Shown: positions 26,201 through 34,827 of the stretch, in pieces
Layout: each line of letters opens with the position of its first letter
Numbering within the stretch: the stretch's first letter is position 1
DNA from: Cylicocyclus nassatus
Lineage: Eukaryota; Nematoda; Chromadorea; Rhabditida; Strongylidae
Direction of reading: 5' to 3'
Assembly: GCA_958299035.1 (NCBI GenBank)
Contig: CATQJL010000112.1
Coordinates: 61,983,823-62,047,822, forward strand
Length of the DNA stretch: 64,000 nt
The notes under the pieces: generated by a model
Database searches by the model: none
Told to the model about the DNA's origin: nothing
What the model saw: the letters and a program-made list of their open reading frames with translations, nothing else
Position numbers and translations under genes: made by a program

Positions 26201-29200
26201 GGACTGAGAAATGGACGCCTCGAAAGAGATACTCACTGCTGGCATTCTATGGATCAGAAATTTCTCATGATTAAAGCAATCGCCAAAGCTTCGCCCATTT
26301 CTGTAAGCTTGAGATTAGCGCACCTCAACTACAATATTTGAAGAGAAACTCAGCTATTCAGTGCGCGAAGAATTTCAAATTTTTACAATTTGACACTTAC
26401 AAGCCTACAGCAAGTAGGCTTAAAAAAGTGAACTTTTTTGAATTTTTGTCTTTTCTTTTCGCAGAGCTCTTTCGTTGGAGTCTTTTCTATACCCTCATGA
26501 ACTCTTGGCCTGCTGCTACAAAATAAGCTGATTGCCAGCCATGCGAACAAAACTTGAAGGAAGTTGTAAGCTCTTAAAAAAGAGGTTTTCGAGAGAAAAA
26601 CTTTTAGATTTTTGACGCGTGGTTTTCTTCCCAACTGCGGTATCAGTATGAGCAGGAGCGCGCTAAATTACGAAAGGTTTGCTGTTTTTGATGGTCTTGA
26701 CTGCATTAAAAAATATGAAGACTGAACGAAGTTATAGCCTTCCAAAGTGAAAATTTGCAAAACGGACATTATTTTTGCAACAACCTAATATTTGGCGGAG
26801 TGAAAAGAGGTCAACTTTTTTGGGCGCGACAAAATCCAGTATTTGCATAAAAATCATTCACTCAGATAATCGCCGGGGGCAGGCGGTCCGCAAACTCGCG
26901 CTTTTCTGCAGGCGGTCAGCAGAATTTTGGGGCGTGGCCAAACCTTCAGCGGGCGGTACTTCCGCGTTCTGCCAGCGGGCAGCAATACAGAATTTTCTGC
27001 GAGCGCTCGTCAAATAATATCTTCCAGCGAGCGCTGGCCAAACTTTCAGCAAGCGCTCGGACTCTTTTTAGGTATTTTCGGGCGTACGTCGAGCGCAGGT
27101 AAGACTCTGTGTGGCAGAGGTGTCACCGTTGGTTTAATTACTCAAGTTTGAGGTACTTTCTCTCAGCGGAAAGTACCTGGGGGTTGCGCGGTCCTCCACA
27201 AAGGAACGTGCGGCCCTCGAAATTTTTGCATATTCTCGCGGAAAGTCCGCGAGAATGCGGCCACTGCGCCGCAGATAATCCATAAAGAAACCGCGATTGT
27301 TCTTCAAGCATTCGTCTTTAATTTTGCCAACTTTCTTCCAAATTTCTGCAAGCGGGCCGCAAAAAATCAACGAACTATTTTTCCGGTGCGCGCTTGCTCA
27401 AAATTCGCATAGCCGCCTGCCCCCGGCGGTTATCTGAGCAGTACCAGTGCGTCACCTCTGCTTCGCAGAGGCTAGCACTGGTCCTACTCTACAGTCTTTG
27501 AGCAACATCTTCTGTTAAGGAAGGCAAAGTGTGACACGCCCACAGCAGGTACTGGCTCTATGCACCCCATGAATATCGTGCCGTGCGGGTCTGCGTGTCC
27601 ATGCTTGTCCTCAGAGCTAAACAACCCTGCCTCTCTCAAATTGCTTTGAATCTCCGCGGAAAATTCCGATCGTGAAGAATATGATGTCAACAACCATTCA
27701 TTCTGCGAGGTTTTCATGTGAAACCGGTAAAACTAGCGTGGCGATACTTTTTGGTGAACGGTTAGTGCAATTTTGAATCCGTTTTATCAAGGCGTGTTGG
27801 CTAATTAGAACAACAACAGATGCATACTACATTTTCAGCCTATAATATTTCCAGCTATATAGTGAGTTCTTTGAAAATCAACGATCAGTTGCGTCATTTC
27901 TTTTTGACGCCACTTTTGCACGAAATTAACTCTTTGTCATGTATCTGCGCCGAATTCCAGGGCTTAGATGATGTCCAAATTAAAAGTCTTACAGCTACTA
28001 CAGATTCCTTTCATATCTCGTTTGCCTTAGCAAATGTCTGGTGGATCCATTTGACTCGCGATTTTCAGCGACCGAAACAGATTCGCTCACTTCTTTACAT
28101 AATTAAACTAAGTGCTGCTGGCGTGCTATAGCCAAAAAATCAGCTCGAAATCTTGGCTGTAGCTTGCGCTACGAATTACACTCATTCGCAGAGGCTCGCT
28201 TTGGTCCTACTCCGTACGCCTTACTCATTCATGCCTTATGATGGCATGAAACTCACCGGACGATGCCGAATATCACGAATAAAATGTAAATAACTACTCA
28301 TTCCAAAAGCTTTTCCATGTGAGAACGGTAATTTTGAGAGGATGAAATTTTTTGCGGAAGAACAAATGCAAGTTTGAATAGGTTCTTGAACTTTTTTCTG
28401 ATTAGGTAGTGCTATAAGGACAATAACACCCTGACCCACATCTCTGTGCAAAAAATCTTCTCAAATGCTTAAGTAAAACCTTGGCAAATCGACCATCGAG
28501 CAATCAATACACTTTTCGGCTTCGTTTTTGTAAAGTAGTAGACTTTTGATCCCTTTTTTGGACCAAAGCCCATAGCTTGCACATTGAGATGCCAAGCACA
28601 TCCATGACTTTGCAAAAAGTGGTGATACGGATCCGATAATGTGGGCAAAAAGCCAATTGGACTCAGCTGACGCGCAATTTCTGAGGGACCCACCTAATAA
28701 ATCCGCTCGTGCTTTCGCATGGTGCACTTTTATACTGGTAGCATGCGCTATGCATAATTTGGGCTCAGGACGTTGGCTGGAACTCGCGCTATGAATTTCA
28801 TGACAGACAGACATTCAGAAACACACACACAAAAACACGTAAACACTCGTAGCGCGTTATTATAGTAGGATTTTAGTAATGTATAGGTATTAATCCAATT
28901 TCCATCCTTAAAGTGTTAAAGCAAAACGATAAATCTCTACATGAACGTTTGTTTTTTCAGCTTCGTGAATCTAAAATTGAAAGCCTTGCGTTATGAGGAG
29001 ATAAAGAATTAAGTAGCTAGAGTTTGAGAAGCACCTGTGAAGAACAATTCTGCACATTAGCTTTTCGGCATTTTCTTAGAGAAGGCACACCAAACGAGAG
29101 ATGTTTATTTTGTAAAAGGCAATTAGTCTTTTGCATTCGTAACTGTTGATGCTCTCAAATGTAATAGAATGGAAAATGCATTTTGGGTGACTGAATCATA

Positions 29201-32200
29201 GTGAAACGAAAATGTCAACTGATCATCAACAAAAACGTTAAGTCATTTGTCGGATTTACTTCTTGGCAAACATAAGGAAGGCTAGAAAATTTTCCAAATG
29301 TGTGACTTTTGATATGAAAGCATTAGCTAGAAAACTCCACTAAGACCAGAGAAGCTTCTTTGTATGGATAATAAAGTTGCTTGTTATGCTGTTCGCTTTG
29401 TAGTAAAGTTAGATTTTATGTCACGCAGTGTTCTCAGAAACATGACAAATCTGCTGTGTAAATAAGGAAAAGCAGAGGCGGGGCAGTATGCCATGACGCA
29501 TCTCGCCACTACTAGATGAACGGTTGGAGAACATAATCTTAATTTGGGCAGCAATCACTCGGCTTTCCCGCGCATGACAGCAAGATGCTGTGACAAGCGT
29601 GGCAAAATAATTGCCCTAATTCGCGTATAAGGCGCACTTTTTCAAATTTTCAAGCGAGCCGCTCGGCCGCTTTACTGTATTCTTCAAAGGAATCCTTACA
29701 TCGCACGATTCTCTCAAGCAATAGACAGCATGTTATAGGGTCCTTTGTAAAGTCCTTTGGCTCTCTGGGCTGGTCGATTTTGGAAAAAATTGCAGGCGCC
29801 TTAGCGTGAAATTAGGGTAAGGAGATCTGATCCAAGAGCTTTTCATATAATAGCAGTTCATGCCAATGCACGTAACTTATAGTGTCAGAAGTATAAAAGA
29901 GTCAGCGCATGCAGAAACAGACGCTGCTGTCGCGTCGGCGTCAGATCAAGCGCACTTTCATTCTTCTTACAATCTTTGTTATTCGACGCCTTGACACGCC
30001 CAAACTTTTGCAGCGGCATAATGTGTAATATAGAAGGCGGCAATTATTGACACAGACGTGCAAAAAAACTTTTGGCATTTCAAACATAGCAAGACTTTTA
30101 GGCAATGGAGCGCTAAGTGCTACTGTAGCAACTACGCCGAGAAAATTCAGTCATATTTGCTTTGTTGCGAAAAGTTTACCCTTCACACAAAGTTTGCTTA
30201 AGAGTTGTGATATCTGCGAATGTTCAAAATTGCTTGTTACTTTTATAGATTTTGCACGTGTTCTCAGTTAAATTCGACTTTTACACACGATTGTTTCAAA
30301 GATTATGTTGCAGATCGCTGGATGATTTGGCCAAGCAATACAAAATTAGATATGCACCAATGAAGGGGAGTTGGGCAGAGGCGTATTTTAAACATATGGC
30401 TGAGATCGAAAAGCGATTTTACAAGTCAGTTTCGTATTTGGAATTTTTCGAGGAAAAAGCATACTTTCATAGGATTTGGAAAGATATGTCATTAAATGAG
30501 AGTTTGTCCCCTATGGAACGCGCTCGCTTGGCTGTCTGGGACTACCCGATCGACAATAAGTACACGAAGATGTGGAGGTACGCAAAGAAGGCAACCACAT
30601 CCTGATTTCAACCTTAAAAATCTAAAAATAAGTAATCTGTCTAAAGTTGTGAATCTACAAGTTTTTGGTTATCCAAGTCACTTTTACTGTTTCAAACTAT
30701 AAGATTTGCGATTTTGTTGGCTTTGTTAGTCACATAATATGGACAGATTCATGCAAGAGTCAAAGTTGCCGAGTAGCGTAGAAGAAGCAATACAGCGTGT
30801 ACGTGACCCAAAAGAAGACTTTGCCTATATCGGTATGTTTTCCATAGTAATGACATACTTGTAGAAAATGGGTCCAATTTAGACGACGCTACAGTAGTGA
30901 AATACGCAGCGTACACAGATTGTCAGCTAGAACAGATAGGCACGGAGTTTTCTCGCAAACCATATGCAATCGCTGTGCAGTCTGGACATATTCTGAAAGA
31001 TCGGATATCCAGCGCGTAAAATTCGTATTCTTCAAGTTAAAGCTCAGTTCTCATCCGTAACTATTTTAGCATTCTGAAACTTCTCAATCAAAGAAAACTC
31101 GAAACTCTCAAAGAAAAGTGGTGGAACAACAATCCAAACAAGGTGAGCGTTCTGCTCCCACGTCAAATTTGTGCGTAAGTGTATCAATAACCATGAAATT
31201 GTAACGACAGCATTTGAGCAAATCTTCGATGTTTGTATCAATGCTTATAGTAGGCGTCATCCGTCTAGTCATCTCGTTATGATGTGTGCTACTGCACACA
31301 AATTTGAAATCCTGGATGAGCCGCTGGGGTCCCACCGTACCGCGCTCACACCAAGTGCACAGTGCGGCTAAAATATAACTGCGAACTGTCTGTTTTCAAT
31401 ACTTACATGCTTTATTCTGTTCTTAGCTACACACCCGGTCCAGTTTTTGATTATTTGCCGTCTTTATATGCCATGCATGCTGTTTCAGACGATTATCTCG
31501 AATTTATCACTTTTACTTTCAGGAGAAGGCAGAAGATGGGCAAACTGCAAATTTTTGAAGTAAGTCTGCTTTCGTCAGTATTGTCGTATGTAGAAGGAGC
31601 AGATTATCTTTTGAGCAGTATTAGTTTTAACTATCTTCTCATTGATATTAAAAACTGTGGTTTTTTTATGCTGAGTTTATTTTGAGGAGCTTTTCTAGAT
31701 CGAAGAAAGTTGAGACTTGTACTGCCTAACAGATACTCTTCTTCCTTAAAAGCAGACCTCCTTTAAAATCTTGCAAGTTTGCCAATCTTCTGCCTCCTCA
31801 AAGTAAAAGTGATAAATTTTGAGATACTCGACCTGGAGCGGCATGCGTGGCGTATAAAGGCGACATATAATCGAGAACTAGACCATGCGTAAAGTTAGGA
31901 GCAAAAAACATCAAAATATGGAAAATAAGCAGTATGGCGTCAAATTTTAGGTGTACTGTGCACTTGGTGTAAGCACGGTACGGCGGGATCCCAACGCCTC
32001 GTCCAAGATTTCAAATTTGTGTGCAGCAACACACACCGCACTGAGGTGACTAGACGGATGACGTCTGCTATACTTGAGCTTTCATTTTACTCTCGTCAAT
32101 GCATTTTGTAAGGAGCGAAATTGGTGAAAACAAGCATTCTCCAAAAGCTTTCGTTGAACAGAAGAATAACAGCAGGGTTCCGCCAAGACCAAAAAAACTC

Positions 32201-33188
32201 AGTTGCGACATACTCATTGTAACGCTGACGTAAAAAGGAACCCCAGTTGGGTTATGTGGGCAGGAGATTGCGTGGGTAATAGTGAAGGTCCAGAATTCCC
32301 ATCCGTGGGGAAGCGGCGGAACTTTTTTTCCAAATGAAGGAGCGTGGCATTAGCCACACACTCCAAAAAATTTTTTAGATGCTTATTACAATTTCTGCGA
32401 ACCCATAGGCCCTAAAATCTAAAAGAAAAAATTCTTAAGGTTACATTTTTTTAAATCAAAAATCATTCTAATTATTCAGAAGAAGAAACAAGTCACTTGC
32501 ACATTTTCACTCATTCGAATTAAGGTCAAATATTCCGCGACCCATTTTCGGGAGGAGGGGTTGTTTTGCAGATTCCTTTACCGTCATGCTTTGATTAAGC
32601 CTTCGAAATGCTTTTGCAAGACTCAGCTTTGAAGTTTAAAAGGAAGGGCTTTCAAATCTAGGAGGGATAAAAATAACAGCGAACATCAAGACCACTCAAA
32701 AGCACTCATTCCTTGAGAACTCAAAAATCCCAATTCAGTGTAAGGCGAAAATCTCGAGTGATAGATAAAAACAAAAACACAAACTTTCTTCAAAGTCTTT
32801 TTTGAAACCGATTGTGGACAAGCGGTTTACGTTCAGGCAATCTGTGCGGATACGAGTGATGAAAGCGATGGCATCTCTATCCAAAACATTGGCGGTGTCT
32901 TCATTGTTATCCTAGGAGGGATAGTGATCTCGGTGATAACACTCTGTATTGAATATTTTTATCAGAGGTGAATGTCATTATAAGTTCCTCACTTAAACTT
33001 GAAGAAGTCTTTTTTTTAGAAAAAGCAGTGTACACGATCTCGAGAATCACAATGACGTTGAGGAAAGGAAAGAAACTAATGGAGCGAGCCTTGCGTCACT
33101 GCGTTATCATAACAATTCCAGCGGCTCTGCAAATCACAACAACCACGCCACATCTTTCGCTGCTGACAATGCGGGATTTCAGTATTAG
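4807..33188 (+). CDS. Ir25a: IR25a-like ionotropic receptor, copy 1 (5' end outside window)
   Basis: Ligand-gated cation channel subunit of the ionotropic receptor branch; IR25a proteins act as co-receptors in the membrane of sensory neurons. I join 17 exons: 4807-4962, 5015-5212, 6047-6115, 7469-7567, 14903-14989, 15042-15135, 16824-16978, 17031-17143, 20909-20985, 22712-22850, 30314-30424, 30473-30577, 30747-30832, 30883-31015, 31070-31142, 32837-32967, 33020-33188. All junctions keep frame, giving 664 codons and a TAG. Order: distal amino-terminal domain, S1 (GYCIDLIELI, AERENVVDFTVPYYDLVG), M1, pore loop, M3 (SYTANLAAFLTV), S2 (SLDDLAKQYK, FSRKPYAIAVQ), M4 (SDGISIQNIGGVFIVI) and a 50-residue tail rich in N, H and S. 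Insect IR25a shows the same motifs in the same order. The signal peptide and proximal domain are not seen in 1-4806 and probably lie upstream. No premature stop is seen. Family assignment is firm; the exact ends of some exons are inferred from splice signals and phase. Confidence 0.9.
5227..6014. mobile_element. Mariner-like foldback element with 100-bp ends
   Basis: TTAAGTTGTCTTAAAAGTAA at the left and the inverse of TTAGCTTGTCCCAAAAGTAA at the right. The arms match for about 100 bp, including AGGGTA.C.TT.GATAGAGCA. It starts 14 bp after the 3' end of Ir25a copy 1 exon b, filling the 834-bp intron. No transposase. Confidence 0.8.
6047..7567 (+). CDS. Ir25a: Ir25a copy 1 exons c-d: end of amino-terminal domain and linker
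   Basis: Exon c (6047-6115, 23 codons) reads NILAKVIRTERTSDHPEETY before NKE. Exon d (7469-7567, 33 codons) reads IASWTTVDKLTLLYDS...ETYRIVTAA and ends at a GTAAGG donor. Copy 2 exons 57181-57249 and 57305-57403 have identical lengths (69 and 99 bp) and phase. The 1.35-kb intron between c and d is filled by the foldback element at 6145-7430. Confidence 0.85.
6335..6407 (+). other. tRNA-like module with A and B boxes
   Basis: TGGCGCAGTGG at 6342-6352 fits the Pol III A box. GGTTCGAGTCC at 6385-6395 fits the B box at normal tRNA spacing. The acceptor stem pairs poorly, so I read it as tRNA-derived rather than a working tRNA gene. Confidence 0.65.
7165..7234 (-). other. tRNA-like module, opposite arm
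   Basis: On the minus strand, TGGCGCAGTGG at 7216-7226 is a perfect A-box match. The B-box position (7173-7183) is degenerate, GGTTGGAGTCA. It is the inverted partner of the module at 6335-6407. Confidence 0.6.
7568..8483. other. Intron sequence, nothing recognised
   Basis: Start of the 7.3-kb intron between Ir25a copy 1 exons d and e. No exon or clear repeat seen. Confidence 0.4.
8484..8713. mobile_element. Palindromic element of about 230 bp
   Basis: Arms ACAGGGCTTATCAAACGCAG and the inverse of ACAGGACTTATCAAACGGAA continue through TGTCGCTTGCA, CAGCATCTCCA and the central CTCTCTAATCACT/AGTGATCAGAGAG. Non-coding foldback. Confidence 0.75.
9101..9463. mobile_element. TTAA-type element, copy 1
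   Basis: Bounded by TTAAAGGCACCGTCCACCC and its exact inverse. The outer TTAA fits a TTAA target duplication. A closely related copy is at 46791-47123. Open frames inside match nothing and share the element's limits. Confidence 0.85.
9569..9672. mobile_element. Mini palindrome, 104 bp
   Basis: GGGTTGTTTTACACTGCAGT and its near inverse ACTGCAGTATGAAACAACCC enclose several CTGCAG sites. A 3' remnant of the PIF/Harbinger-like family (CATCCCCGCCGGGGAGGAG, GCGGCTTAAAAAGAGCTTC) follows at about 9676-9735. Confidence 0.65.
10286..11208 (-). CDS. Tyrosine recombinase exon, mobile-element type
   Basis: An intact minus-strand exon in the 7.3-kb intron of Ir25a copy 1. It follows a strong acceptor (TTTTTTTTCAG, reading leftwards into 11208) and ends in TAG at 10286, giving roughly 305 codons with no ATG near its 5' end. 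The catalytic set is complete: arginine in FLRLGEI, lysine in RKSKTDQ, HSFR, GRW, and tyrosine in FKAYID near the C terminus. Such enzymes cut and rejoin DNA through the tyrosine. In animals this type occurs in DIRS/PAT/Ngaro retroelements and in Crypton transposons; PAT is known from nematodes. I see no reverse transcriptase, RNase H or DNA-binding domain nearby, so the class is open. The missing start suggests an upstream exon on the minus strand. A 7-bp inverted repeat (AAATGCC/GGCATTT) lies at 11162-11183 within the exon. Confidence 0.85.
11352..11478. mobile_element. Palindromic element, about 127 bp
   Basis: GTCCAAAGTACATGGA at the left and TCCATGTACTTTGGAC at the right, with an inner inverted pair CGAGGCATAG/CTATGCCTCG. 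Confidence 0.7.
11519..12189. mobile_element. PIF/Harbinger-like element, copy 2
   Basis: Homologous to 270-934 throughout (AATATCATGAAGCTTCGG, then CATACTGAACAAGAAGG, and the end GGGGATGTTAATG...GCAGCCCC). The left terminus is missing or replaced. Lies upstream of the recombinase exon with respect to the minus strand. Confidence 0.6.
12190..13149. other. Intron sequence, nothing recognised
   Basis: AT-rich; no coding exon or repeat that I can support. Confidence 0.35.
13150..13960. repeat. Dispersed repeat pair member (see 60204-60540)
   Basis: Contains GGCTCGGCACGAGG twice (about 13166 and 13258), ACGAAGTCCCCCTTGAC and an inverted AAGCCACCT/AGGTGGCTT cluster near 13658-13690. A related block at 60204-60540 has GGCTCGGCGAGCTGC, ACGAAGTCCCCTC and its own inverted GGTGCCAGCT cluster. 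Confidence 0.45.
13961..14902. other. Intron sequence with poly-G tracts
   Basis: Includes G runs at about 14366-14379 and 14459-14466. No exon seen before the acceptor TTTTCTAG of exon e. Confidence 0.35.
14903..15135 (+). CDS. Ir25a: Ir25a copy 1 exons e-f: start of ligand-binding lobe S1
   Basis: Exon e (14903-14989) encodes QEPFIQLSEDPDKPFEGYCI followed by DLIELIREE. Exon f (15042-15135) encodes LNFTYTIYGVEDGSFGEGDQ followed by NGNWDGIIGAL. The intron between is 52 bp. Exon d joins exon e directly in phase 0 across a 7.3-kb intron. A dispersed repeat starts only 15 bp after the donor of exon f. Confidence 0.9.
15151..16336 (+). repeat. Dispersed element with ATCGAT-rich 120-bp tandem units, copy 1
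   Basis: Begins TATATATAAAGCTGAATGTC followed by a GTCT/GTAT microsatellite, and ends near CCCGGGCGGAGCCGGG plus TTTGCCATCTAGT. Inside are 120-bp tandem units (starts near 15372, 15492, 15612, 15731), each with GGGGCTGGGAGTTGGCACAG and ATCGATTTTATCGATTTTTT. Inverted diverged units follow to about 16250, with a palindrome at 15761-15812. An opposite-strand copy spans 58488-59845, and a fragment lies at 63770-63900. Class not recognised. Confidence 0.7.
16488..16766. mobile_element. Inverted-repeat element, about 280 bp
   Basis: Ends AGGAAACGATACTTGGTGAC and the inverse of AGGGAACGATACTTGGTTAC, both followed by CCCCGGCCAT. It lies in the intron before exon g. A diverged half copy may be present near 36200-36310. 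Confidence 0.75.
16824..17143 (+). CDS. Ir25a: Ir25a copy 1 exons g-h: rest of S1 and transmembrane segment M1
   Basis: Exon g (16824-16978) encodes SGSADIALGPISV, then AERENVVDF, containing the S1 arginine expected to contact the ligand alpha-carboxylate in this family, then VPYYDLVG and the pre-M1 segment. Exon h (17031-17143) encodes the hydrophobic M1 (VWVCIVAAYIVMSIALWLF) and DRISPYSYTNNKKK, which leads into the pore loop. Intron of 52 bp. Confidence 0.92.
17768..18784. mobile_element. Mariner-like element without transposase
   Basis: TTAGGTCGTTTCAAAAGTAA at the left and the inverse of TTAGCTCGTTCCGAAAGTAA at the right. About 1 kb, with internal foldback homology. Open frames inside are short and match nothing. 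Confidence 0.78.
18951..19170. mobile_element. Small TTACCCTAATT element, degraded copy
   Basis: Shares TTACCCTAATTTCGCG, then AAGATGCACCTTCTTCGG, with the better copy at 29613-29820. The right end is degraded. Confidence 0.4.
19217..19530. mobile_element. piggyBac-like MITE
   Basis: Starts CCCATTGACGACAATG after TTAA and ends GTCGTCGTCAATGGG before TCAA, so a TTAA target with CCC...GGG ends. 314 bp, non-coding. Confidence 0.65.
19535..20908. other. Intron sequence, nothing recognised
   Basis: End of the 3.8-kb intron before the pore-loop exon. No supported feature; a C run sits at 19960-19967. Confidence 0.35.
20909..20985 (+). CDS. Ir25a: Ir25a copy 1 exon i: pore loop (M2)
   Basis: A 77-bp exon between TTTGCAG and GTGAGA encodes HDDVEKRAFTFKECLWFCMT then SLTPQG. 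In an ungapped alignment with vertebrate AMPA/kainate pore loops the Q/R-site position is proline, as in insect IR25a, and the following residue is glutamine. Confidence 0.92.
21055..22615. mobile_element. Tc1-like long foldback, 1.56 kb
   Basis: CAGTGCTGGACATAATTATA and its inverse, both flanked by TA. The arms match for roughly 570 bp each (about 21055-21620 and 22040-22615), so nearly the whole element folds back on itself. It occupies the intron between the pore loop and M3 of Ir25a copy 1; copy 2 has a 126-bp intron there. Confidence 0.88.
22712..22850 (+). CDS. Ir25a: Ir25a copy 1 exon j: M3 gate
   Basis: A 139-bp exon encodes GGGEAPNNISGRLAAATWW, the M3 helix with the canonical gate SYTANLAAFLTV, and SRMEQPIT. 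The donor GTTGGT follows ATAAC, exactly as in copy 2 at 63313. A 1.56-kb Tc1-like foldback fills the intron between the pore loop and this exon. Confidence 0.95.
23074..24077. mobile_element. Mariner-like element, same family as 17768-18784
   Basis: TTAGGTAGTTCCAAAAGTAA at the left and the inverse of TTAGGTCGTTTCAGAAATAA at the right. The internal TGCATTTCATTCTCTTTCTAA is shared with the 17768 element. Confidence 0.78.
24080..25584. mobile_element. Tc1-like element with 200-bp inverted repeats
   Basis: CAGTGCTGACCAAAACTATA at the left and the inverse of CAGTGTTGGCCAAAACTATA at the right, followed by CGTCCACCC. The arms are at least 200 bp. TA flanks both ends; the left TA also borders the mariner-like element ending at 24077, so this one inserted at that junction. 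Confidence 0.85.
25869..26788. mobile_element. Mariner-like element, 920 bp
   Basis: TTAGGTTGTTGCAAAAATAA and its inverse at 26788, each followed by TGTCCGTTTT. No transposase reading frame. Confidence 0.82.
26861..27438. mobile_element. GC-rich inverted-repeat element
   Basis: CTCAGATAATCGCCGGGGGC and its near inverse at 27438, matching for about 27 bp including AGGCGG. The interior is rich in GCGAGCGCT motifs and far more GC-rich than its surroundings. Confidence 0.75.
27444..27481. repeat. CCAGTGC...GCACTGG hairpin, copy 2
   Basis: CCAGTGCGTCA, inner CCTCTGCTTCGCAGAGG, then CTAGCACTGG. It follows the GC-rich element by 6 bp. Confidence 0.75.
27482..29612. other. Intron sequence with one dispersed repeat
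   Basis: An opposite-orientation relative of 3659-4300 lies at about 28600-28880. A partial hairpin motif (CGCAGAGGCTCGCTTTGGTCCTACTC) near 28187 echoes the region just after 27444. An open frame at 27820-28131 is not recognised. Confidence 0.4.
29613..29820. mobile_element. Small TTACCCTAATT inverted-repeat element
   Basis: TTGCCCTAATTCGCG at the left and the inverse of TTACCCTAATTTCACGC at the right, about 208 bp. Confidence 0.55.
30314..31142 (+). CDS. Ir25a: Ir25a copy 1 exons k-o: ligand-binding lobe S2
   Basis: Five exons with introns of 48, 169, 50 and 54 bp. They read SLDDLAKQYKIRYAPMKGSW, IWKDMSLNESLSPMERARLA, VWDYPIDNKYTKMW, QESKLPSSVEEAIQRVRDPK, FAYIGDATVVKY, EFSRKPYAIAVQSG and LLNQRKLETLKEKWWNNNP. 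The acidic residue of the S2 lobe is kept (FAYIGDA). The segment matching the ligand-contact GST of glutamate receptors reads GSW. The intron before exon k is 7.5 kb and full of repeats. Confidence 0.93.
31232..32085. mobile_element. Foldback element with 140-bp arms
   Basis: GCGTCATCCGTCTAGTCA near 31254 and its inverse near 32055, with long further matches around CACCAAGTGCACAGT. It sits in the 1.7-kb intron before the M4 exon. Confidence 0.7.
32837..33188 (+). CDS. Ir25a: Ir25a copy 1 exons p-q: M4 and cytoplasmic tail
   Basis: Exon p (32837-32967) encodes AICADTSDESDGISIQNIGG and the M4 helix VFIVILGGIVISVITLCIEYF. Exon q (33020-33188) encodes a hydrophilic tail beginning KSSVHDLENHNDVEERKETN and ending in TAG. 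The tail shows no recognised domain. I see no AATAAA within about 190 bp downstream; a foldback element begins at 33383. Confidence 0.9.
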
Positions 33189-33382
33189 TAAACCAAAGGA
33201 AGGACATTAGGAACAGTGAAGATTTTTTGGTACTTTTCCGTTATCCGGACCCATTTTTTCAAAGAAGCATATTGCTCCTTCCTTCATAACATATTTGGTC
33301 CCAACTTCACAGGAAGGAGTGTCAACCTTGCTGACACGTGTCAAAAAAAACTTGGCATGTCCACACGCTTAACAGTTTATTA

Positions 33383-33592
33383 AGGCCCCCGCCAGAGTGC
33401 CGAAGCCACGCCAGCGCTACGCCTGCGCCGAGCCAGCGTTTCGATCGATACACGTGTATTTCGTTGGGGCGGGGCCCTGGCTAGAACTAAGTCAGCTAGC
33501 CCCGCCCCAACGAAATATACGTGTATCGATCGAAACGCTGGCTCGGCGCCGGCGTAGCGCTGGCGTGGCTTCGACACTCTGGCGGGGGTCTA
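33383..33592. mobile_element. Palindromic 205-bp element, copy 2
   Basis: Same palindrome as at 3449-3658. TAA flanks both ends (taa|ggcccccg and ggggtc|taag), which fits a PIF/Harbinger-type 3-bp duplication. It sits 195 bp beyond the stop codon of Ir25a copy 1 and could lie in the 3' UTR. Confidence 0.82.
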
Positions 33593-34229
33593 AGACTTTG
33601 AATTGCCCTACCTAGCACCGTAAGTTCAATCTGTTTTTTAGTCAATAGTGGCCCCAATTTCGATTGAATAGTATCGAAAATGAAAACTGTTATCATAAGA
33701 ACGTCATTCTGTTATTAATGAACGGATTAGACTGTCAAGAATAAGGAAATGGGCTAAGGTCTTATCATCTAAGTGACGAAACAAGCAGCAGCGAGGAACT
33801 TCAAGCCGTCAATTACAGTCTCATCTGGCTAAATTCGCATGAAGAAAGGTTTGAAGAGAAAGACAATGCTGATTCATTGCCGAAAACAATCAGAATGTTC
33901 TAATATAAGTTCTAGATTGTTTTGCTCTTATAGAAAACGATTAAAAGCTTCTAGGCAACCGCAAATGCTCTTTTACCTTACTGGAAATGATCTAGGAAAA
34001 AACATGTTAAAAATAGACCAAAACGTGTCAATATTTTCCTGATTCGTGGCAGGGAGGCAGTCCTCAAGGATTCTACGAAAAATTGTTTTTAGACTAAAGA
34101 ACGTACTTTGTGCGAGCCTTCTAAAGAATGGGTCCAGATAACAAAAAGGTACCGATTTCTTTTCTAGAACACAGTGCTGTGACCTATTAACTGTAGTCGG
34201 TTGTCCGATAATCGGACTTCCACACCACT
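33593..34229. other. Intergenic sequence, nothing recognised
   Basis: Start of the spacer between the two Ir25a copies; no supported feature. Confidence 0.35.
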
Positions 34230-34609
34230 TACCAGGGAAAGCTCCTCGGTCGAAGTGACCATATGCGAAGTGATGCATGTGGGTAGACAGCTTTTCGAAC
34301 GCTAATCTCAAAACTGCTTTCGCTATCTGCGGAGCATTTCTGTAAAAGGAGTTATGAGCCTTTGCTTACCCCAAAAACGGCCTTCTCTCTATCAAGGCAC
34401 GGAAAGGCATTTCTTTGTGGCGATGAAGTAGTGGTGAGTGGCTGCGGTTCAAAGGTTGTGACCAGGATTCGAATCCTGTTGTCGCTCAGCGGTTTTGCAT
34501 TTTCTAAAATTATTGCTTGCCTTTGAAAATGCCACGCGCATGGTGAAAACCATTTTTGTTTTCGCATCACTCCCTTATGGCCACTTCGACTAAAGTGCCT
34601 TCCCTGGTT
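34230..34609. mobile_element. Foldback relative of the tRNA-module family
   Basis: ACCAGGGAAAGCTCCTCGGT and the inverse of ACCAGGGAAGGCACTTTAGT, both continuing into TCGAAGTG.CCAT as in 6145-7430. It carries a B-box-like palindrome GGATTCGAATCC at 34465-34476 and a TGGCTGCGGTTC stretch upstream. Confidence 0.65.
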
Positions 34610-34827
34610 AGCAGTTCCAATTTTGATTTCGTGCCAGGGTTGCTGTCAGTGGTCAATAGATCCGTCGTCTTCATTATACTTTGAGACATAAAACGTCTCA
34701 AGCGGATCTTCTTTGACTCCAGAACAACATGTTTGCTTTGAAAGTAAACTTGGGCTTAGTACGCAAACAACTTTCGTTCCTGCATCTCACAATCCACAAT
34801 TTATTCAATGGCGATTTTCATCTGTTA

